Source of the DNA: Salinivirgaceae bacterium
GTDB lineage: Bacteria; Bacteroidota; Bacteroidia; Bacteroidales; SZUA-534
Direction of reading: 5' to 3'
Length of the DNA: 64,000 nucleotides
Assembly (NCBI GenBank): GCA_017474765.1
Contig: JAFVGW010000034.1
Span: forward strand, 148,502-212,501
The first letter of the stretch is position 1; every line of letters begins with the position of its first letter. Under the pieces are notes generated by a model that was not told where the DNA came from, did no database searches, and saw only the letters and a list, made by a program, of their open reading frames with translations. The translations under genes were made by a program, and so were the position numbers. This document shows, piece by piece, positions 62,273 to 64,000 of the stretch.

Positions 62273-63667
62273 TCAGATTCCTGCTATTTGTTTGATTTCA
62301 GCCATTATACGTTGAGCCAATGCATCGGCCGACTGCTCGTTTTTGCTCTCGGCGTAGATGCGGATAATCGGCTCGGTGTTCGACTTGCGCAGGTGAACCC
62401 ACTCGGTCGGGAAGTCGATTTTTACACCATCAATATCGTTAACTCGCTCATTTGCATAGCGTTTCTTCATTTCGGCCAACACCGCATCAACATTCACTGC
62501 TGGCGTGAGTTGGATTTTATTTTTCGATATGAAATAAGCAGGATATTTGGCACGCAACTCCGATGTTTTGCACTGACTTTTAGCCAGATGCGTTAGGAAC
62601 AGAGCAATGCCAACCAATGCGTCGCGGCCGTAGTGCAATTCGGGATAAATGACTCCGCCGTTGCCTTCACCACCAATTATTGCATTGGTTTCCTTCATTT
62701 TAGCAACAACGTTCACCTCTCCCACCGCTGCAGCCGAATATTGTCCGCCGCGCTGCTCGGTCACGTCGCGCAAAGCACGTGTGCTCGACAGGTTCGAAAC
62801 GGTGTTGCCCTTGGTGTGGCTCAGCACGTAGTCGGCCACCGACACCAGCGTATATTCCTCGCCGAACATCGAACCATCCTCGCAAACAATGGCCAGACGG
62901 TCGACATCGGGGTCAACAACAAAGCCCACATCGGCCTTCTGCTCACGCATTGCAGCCGAAATCTGTCCCAGATTCTCGGGTAGCGGCTCGGGCGTGTGGA
63001 AGAAATTGCCTGTCGGCTCAGTGTTCAAACCGACAACGTTGGTAACTCCCAGAGCCTTAAACAGTTCGGGCAGAATGAGTCCGCCAACCGAATTGATTGA
63101 GTCGAACACAACTTTGAAATTCGACTTGCGGATAGCATCAACGTCAACAAGCGGTAAATCAACCACTTGCGCAACGTGCTTAGCATTGAACGTCAGGTCT
63201 TGCTCAATATGGCCCAACGAATCGACATCGACGAATGTATATAACTCTTTTTCAGCAATTTCGAGAACTCTCTTACCCTCAGCGGCGCTTAAAAACTCAC
63301 CGTTACGGTTGAGCAACTTCAATGCGTTCCACTGCTTGGGGTTGTGGCTGGCGGTCAGAATCAGTCCGCCATCGGCATTGTGGTGAGTAACTGCAAGTTC
63401 GGTGGTCGGCGTAGTGGCAAGGTCGATGTCGATAACATCCATACCCATACTCACGAGCGTGCCCAGAACAATGTGCGACACCATTGTGCCCGAAATGCGG
63501 GCGTCGCGGCCAACGACAATGCGCAAGCGGCTTTTTCCTGCGTTCTGCTCCTTCACCCACTGCGAGTAGGCGGCTGTGAATTTTACAATGTCGATTGGGC
63601 TCAAACCCTCGCCCACCTTGTCTCCGATGGTTCCTCGGATTCCTGAAATTGATTTTATAAGGCTCAT
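62273..63667 (-). CDS. glmM: Phosphoglucosamine mutase
   Basis: Converts glucosamine 6-phosphate to glucosamine 1-phosphate for UDP-GlcNAc, peptidoglycan and lipopolysaccharide. The 464-residue protein has the phosphoserine loop ILTASHNPKQWNALK, the metal loop DPDVDRLAIV, the sugar-binding GGEGNGGVIYPE and the phosphate site SNTEPIIRIYAE. It begins MSLIKSISGIRGTIGDKV, typical of Bacteroidota GlmM. Related phosphomannomutases share the fold, but the overall match is to this group. It starts the operon with ruvX and def. Confidence 0.9.
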   Translation of the reverse strand: MSLIKSISGIRGTIGDKVGEGLSPIDIVKFTAAYSQWVKEQNAGKSRLRIVVGRDARISGTMVSHIVLGTLVSMGMDVIDIDLATTPTTELAVTHHNADGGLILTASHNPKQWNALKLLNRNGEFLSAAEGKRVLEIAEKELYTFVDVDSLGHIEQDLTFNAKHVAQVVDLPLVDVDAIRKSNFKVVFDSINSVGGLILPELFKALGVTNVVGLNTEPTGNFFHTPEPLPENLGQISAAMREQKADVGFVVDPDVDRLAIVCEDGSMFGEEYTLVSVADYVLSHTKGNTVSNLSSTRALRDVTEQRGGQYSAAAVGEVNVVAKMKETNAIIGGEGNGGVIYPELHYGRDALVGIALFLTHLAKSQCKTSELRAKYPAYFISKNKIQLTPAVNVDAVLAEMKKRYANERVNDIDGVKIDFPTEWVHLRKSNTEPIIRIYAESKNEQSADALAQRIMAEIKQIAGI

Positions 63668-63736
63668 AATTATCTTTTTTAATGCGCGAAAATAGTCTTT
63701 TTTATCACCGAATTGAACAAATGAAACGTATTCGCG

Positions 63737-64000
63737 CTATTGAATAACGAATCCGAATTCGCGAATTCCATTTACTACTTCGGCCAGAAAATAATAAATC
63801 ATCACTCCACACAATATCAGTTTGATAACCAATCCTGTCATGATGCCAATGAACGAACCGAAGGCGGCTTTGAGCGAGCGGTCGGAGTTGTTGTCGGCTG
63901 TATATTCGCCGATGAAAGCGCCAATCAGAGGGAAAAGGAAAATGCCTATCGGTGCGAAGAACATCCCAACGAAAACGCCGATTGTGGCTCCCCATGTGCC
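63737..64000 (-). CDS. DUF456-family membrane protein, C-terminal part
   Basis: The last 87 residues of a membrane protein cut by the right edge. It reads GTWGATIGVFVGMFFAPIGIFLF in overlapping motifs, then GAFIGEYTADN, two hydrophobic helices (GIMTGLVIKLILCGVMIYYFLA) and the end GIREFGFVIQ. The G-rich PIG...GAFIGE pattern is that of DUF456, a family of unknown role with about 160 residues and four to five helices. The ATG at 63964 is internal, since the frame stays open to the edge. The glmM gene follows 69 bp downstream. Confidence 0.82.
   Translation of the reverse strand, partial: GTWGATIGVFVGMFFAPIGIFLFPLIGAFIGEYTADNNSDRSLKAAFGSFIGIMTGLVIKLILCGVMIYYFLAEVVNGIREFGFVIQ

Overview
The window looks like chromosomal DNA of a member of the Bacteroidales (Bacteroidota). 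The signs are promoters of the Bacteroidota type (a TTG/TTTG box, about 19 bases, then TAnnTTTG) in front of many genes, A-rich leaders that mostly lack Shine-Dalgarno sequences, two proteins with a type IX secretion (T9SS) C-terminal domain, many secreted lipoproteins with C-terminal lipobox cysteines, and gene families typical of the phylum: 6-bladed beta-propeller lipoproteins, a Fibrobacter-type paralogous domain, class II AsnB, the zapA-6S-rny order and a Wza/Wzc pair. A gut or rumen lineage is a guess; genus cannot be fixed from this sequence.

Layout. 0-4.5 kb: prfC (cut by the edge) with a small acidic partner, tRNA-Pro, a GNAT acetyltransferase and two beta-propeller lipoproteins. 4.8-9.2 kb: a carboxylesterase lipoprotein and a TPR-PAS-SpoIIE phosphatase. 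9.2-12.3 kb: recR, a zinc-motif membrane protein, a DUF2520 Rossmann protein and a KdsC-like phosphatase. 12.4-16.2 kb: an outer-membrane barrel, a coiled-coil lipoprotein and gdhA. 16.5-25.3 kb: tRNA-Met(CAT), a hybrid histidine kinase with REC and Hpt, dnaX (split by a frameshift at an A10 run), a coiled-coil gene with zapA, a probable 6S RNA, rny, a DegT aminotransferase and an ECF sigma factor. 25.6-29.8 kb: hpt, adk, then an AT-rich patch of two unknown genes bounded by copies of the 3' end of the hslR-like gene, and a Fibrobacter-type secreted protein. 30-37 kb: asnB and a very large C25 (gingipain-like) T9SS protease broken by a frameshift. 37-46.7 kb: argS, dnaG, and leuB separated from its isopropylmalate-synthase partner by an apparent insert holding a methyltransferase, a HEPN/MNT toxin-antitoxin pair and a BspA-like leucine-rich-repeat protein. 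46.9-61.2 kb, almost all on the + strand: a lipoprotein, pheT, macro-domain protein, SiaC-like protein, rhomboid protease, GmhB-like phosphatase, a class IV aminotransferase homologue, wza-wzc, a small membrane protein, a C1B peptidase, lgt, a GH5 glycosidase, a membrane protein and a flavodoxin-ferredoxin. 61.3-64 kb, minus strand: glmM-ruvX-def and a partial DUF456 protein.

Most of the window is core genome (translation, replication, cell division, amino-acid and envelope metabolism). The accessory signal lies in four places: the dnaX frame change, the insert in the leucine genes, the duplicated hslR 3' ends, and a family of short palindromes ending in GTCCCTAC, one of which sits in frame inside the T9SS domain of the leucine-rich-repeat protein. 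No phage, insertion sequence, CRISPR array or large new multi-gene system was found.
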